DNA of 26,667 nucleotides from Aquimonas sp044344935 (lineage in GTDB: Bacteria; Pseudomonadota; Gammaproteobacteria; Xanthomonadales; Xanthomonadaceae). How positions within the stretch are numbered: the first letter of the stretch is position 1; each line of letters begins with the position of its first letter. The stretch spans positions 1 through 26,667 of the forward strand of contig JBIJCA010000020.1 in the NCBI GenBank assembly GCA_044344935.1, read 5' to 3'. A program made the translations under genes and the position numbers. The notes beneath the pieces were generated by a model. That model was not told the origin of the DNA, searched no databases, and worked only from the letters and a program-made list of their open reading frames with translations. Shown here piece by piece: positions 25,306 to 26,667 of the stretch.

Positions 25306-26518
25306 ACCCATCGAAGTCAGCGACTTCTCCCAGTACCCCGACGCCCGCGGTCACTTCGGCCAGTTCGGCGGCAGCTTCGTCAGCGAGACCCTGATCGAGC
25401 CCCTGCGCGAGCTCGAAGCCGCCTACGAGCGCTATCGAAGGGACCCCGAGTTCATCGCCGAGCTCGAGTACGACCTGAAGCATTACGTCGGCCGGCCATC
25501 GCCGATCTATTTCGCCGAGCGACTCACCCGGCATGTGGGTGGCGCCAGGATCCTGCTCAAGCGCGAAGACCTGAACCACACCGGCGCGCACAAGATCAAC
25601 AACACCATCGGCCAGGCCATGCTGGCCAAGCGCATGGGCAAGACCCGGATCATCGCCGAGACCGGCGCTGGCCAGCACGGCGTGGCCTCGGCCACGGTGG
25701 CGGCGCGCCTGGGTCTGAAGTGTGTGGTCTACATGGGCGCCACCGACATCGAGCGGCAGGCCATCAACGTCTTCCGCATGAAGCTGCTCGGCGCGGAAGT
25801 GGTGGGCGTGACCTCGGGCTCGAAGACGCTGAAGGACGCGCTGAATGAAGCCATGCGCGACTGGGTCAGCAATGTCCACGACACCTTCTACATCATCGGC
25901 ACCGTCGCCGGCCCCAGCCCGTACCCGCGCATGGTCCGCGACTTCAACGCCGTGGTCGGCCGCGAGTCGCGCGCGCAGATGCTGGAGCAGTACGGCCGCC
26001 TGCCGGATGCGCTGGTTGCCTGTGTCGGCGGCGGCAGCAATGCCATCGGCCTGTTCCATCCTTTTTTGAACGATCGTGAGGTCAGGATCTTCGGCGCGGA
26101 AGCCGCAGGGGACGGCATCGAGACCGGCCGCCACTCCGCTTCGCTCGCCGCGGGTCGCCCCGGCGTGCTGCACGGGAACCGCACCTATCTGCTGTGCGAC
26201 GACGACGGCCAGATTATCGAGACCCACTCGATCTCTGCCGGTCTCGACTACCCCGGCGTCGGCCCCGAGCATGCTTTTCTCAAGGACAGTCACCGCGCCG
26301 AGTACGAGGGCATCACCGACACCGAGTGCATGGAGGCCTTCCACCTGCTGGCCCGCACCGAGGGCATCCTCGCCGCGCTGGAGTCCAGCCACGCGATCGC
26401 GCTGGCGGTGAAGAAGGCGAAGCAGATGCCCAAGGACGCCATCATCCTCTGCAATCTCTCGGGGCGCGGCGACAAGGACATGTACACGATTGCGCGGAGG
26501 GAAGGCATCACCTTGTGA
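25280..26518 (+). CDS. trpB: Tryptophan synthase beta subunit
   Basis: 412 residues from a GTG at 25280, with GAGGTGG placed 3 bases upstream inside trpF; this site decides the start. TrpB joins indole and serine to tryptophan with pyridoxal phosphate. The lysine that binds the cofactor is in HTGAHKINNTIG (Lys105), the catalytic Glu127 is in AETGAGQHG, and the phosphate loop is GGGSNAIG. The length is slightly above the 397 of Salmonella because of a 15-18-residue N-terminal extension before the conserved GHFGQFGGSFV. The 26-base overlap with trpF indicates translational coupling. trpA would be expected next but does not start in the remaining 149 bases. Confidence 0.98.
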   Translation: MQTAAKRVEPIEVSDFSQYPDARGHFGQFGGSFVSETLIEPLRELEAAYERYRRDPEFIAELEYDLKHYVGRPSPIYFAERLTRHVGGARILLKREDLNHTGAHKINNTIGQAMLAKRMGKTRIIAETGAGQHGVASATVAARLGLKCVVYMGATDIERQAINVFRMKLLGAEVVGVTSGSKTLKDALNEAMRDWVSNVHDTFYIIGTVAGPSPYPRMVRDFNAVVGRESRAQMLEQYGRLPDALVACVGGGSNAIGLFHPFLNDREVRIFGAEAAGDGIETGRHSASLAAGRPGVLHGNRTYLLCDDDGQIIETHSISAGLDYPGVGPEHAFLKDSHRAEYEGITDTECMEAFHLLARTEGILAALESSHAIALAVKKAKQMPKDAIILCNLSGRGDKDMYTIARREGITL

Positions 26519-26522
26519 TGCC

Positions 26523-26550
26523 GGGATTGGGGATTGGGGATTGGGGATTC
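26523..26550 (+). repeat. Four tandem copies of a 7-base unit
   Basis: GGGATTG is repeated four times in a row, the last ending in C, starting 5 bases after the trpB stop. Similar GGGATTG runs are a familiar intergenic feature of Xanthomonas-type genomes, from memory. Confidence 0.8.
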
Positions 26551-26616
26551 GCAAGAGCAAAAGCCTTCTCCCCTCTTTGCGAAGTCGGTCGTCGTCCATC
26601 AACGCGAAGCTCTTAC

Positions 26617-26641
26617 CCCCTCTCCCCTTGAGGGAGAGGGG
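26617..26641. repeat. Hairpin repeat after trpB
   Basis: CCCCTCTCCC and GGGAGAGGGG form a perfect 10-base stem around the loop CTTGA. A second GGGGGAGAGGGG stretch follows at once (26644-26655), so alternative pairings are possible. It looks like a dispersed intergenic hairpin repeat and may attenuate reading beyond trpB. Confidence 0.65.
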
Positions 26642-26667
26642 TCGGGGGAGAGGGGTAGACCGCTCGC

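Overview
This is a GC-rich chromosomal window from a gammaproteobacterium, most likely Lysobacterales (the Xanthomonas/Lysobacter/Dokdonella side). The taxonomy is inferred from three things: protein flavour, the conserved order asd-fimV-truA-trpF-trpB with prmB-aroC just upstream, and short hairpin repeats of a kind I associate with that order. I see no rRNA, tRNA, CRISPR array, transposase or phage gene.

Left part (1-1907, minus strand): a tight housekeeping operon read right to left. It holds a SCO-type copper chaperone, phosphatidylserine decarboxylase (psd), and the first 130 codons of rsxC/rnfC running off the left edge.

Middle part (2039-17592): an accessory envelope/secretome block. 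Three genes run rightward: a 914-aa exported protein resembling exo-rhamnogalacturonan-lyase-type (alpha/alpha)-barrel enzymes, a 949-aa exported beta-propeller-like protein, and a 199-aa exported protein of unknown function. A convergent minus-strand operon (13353 down to 9061) then encodes an ECF sigma factor, a membrane-anchored zinc-finger anti-sigma factor and a 1032-aa TPR-CHAT protein with a signal peptide. The start/stop codons of these three genes overlap. After them, rightward, come a 982-aa paralogue of the propeller protein and an exported alpha/beta hydrolase whose reading frame abuts it.

The two propeller proteins share a C-terminal domain of about 125 residues. Four exported proteins of the block end in the same short motif, (L/V)F-x-(D/S)-(G/S)-FE. 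This motif, together with the regulated exported CHAT (caspase-like) protein, is the most likely undescribed system here: a possible C-terminal sorting or processing tag and a stress-regulated envelope protease module. That link is inference.

Right part (17644-26518, plus strand): core genes. They are prmB (ribosomal protein uL3 glutamine methyltransferase), a 194-bp MITE/REP-like inverted repeat, aroC, asd, fimV (type IV pilus/polar hub), truA, trpF and trpB, with a 26-bp overlap between trpF and trpB. The last 150 bases hold a heptamer tandem repeat and a 10-bp-stem hairpin repeat.
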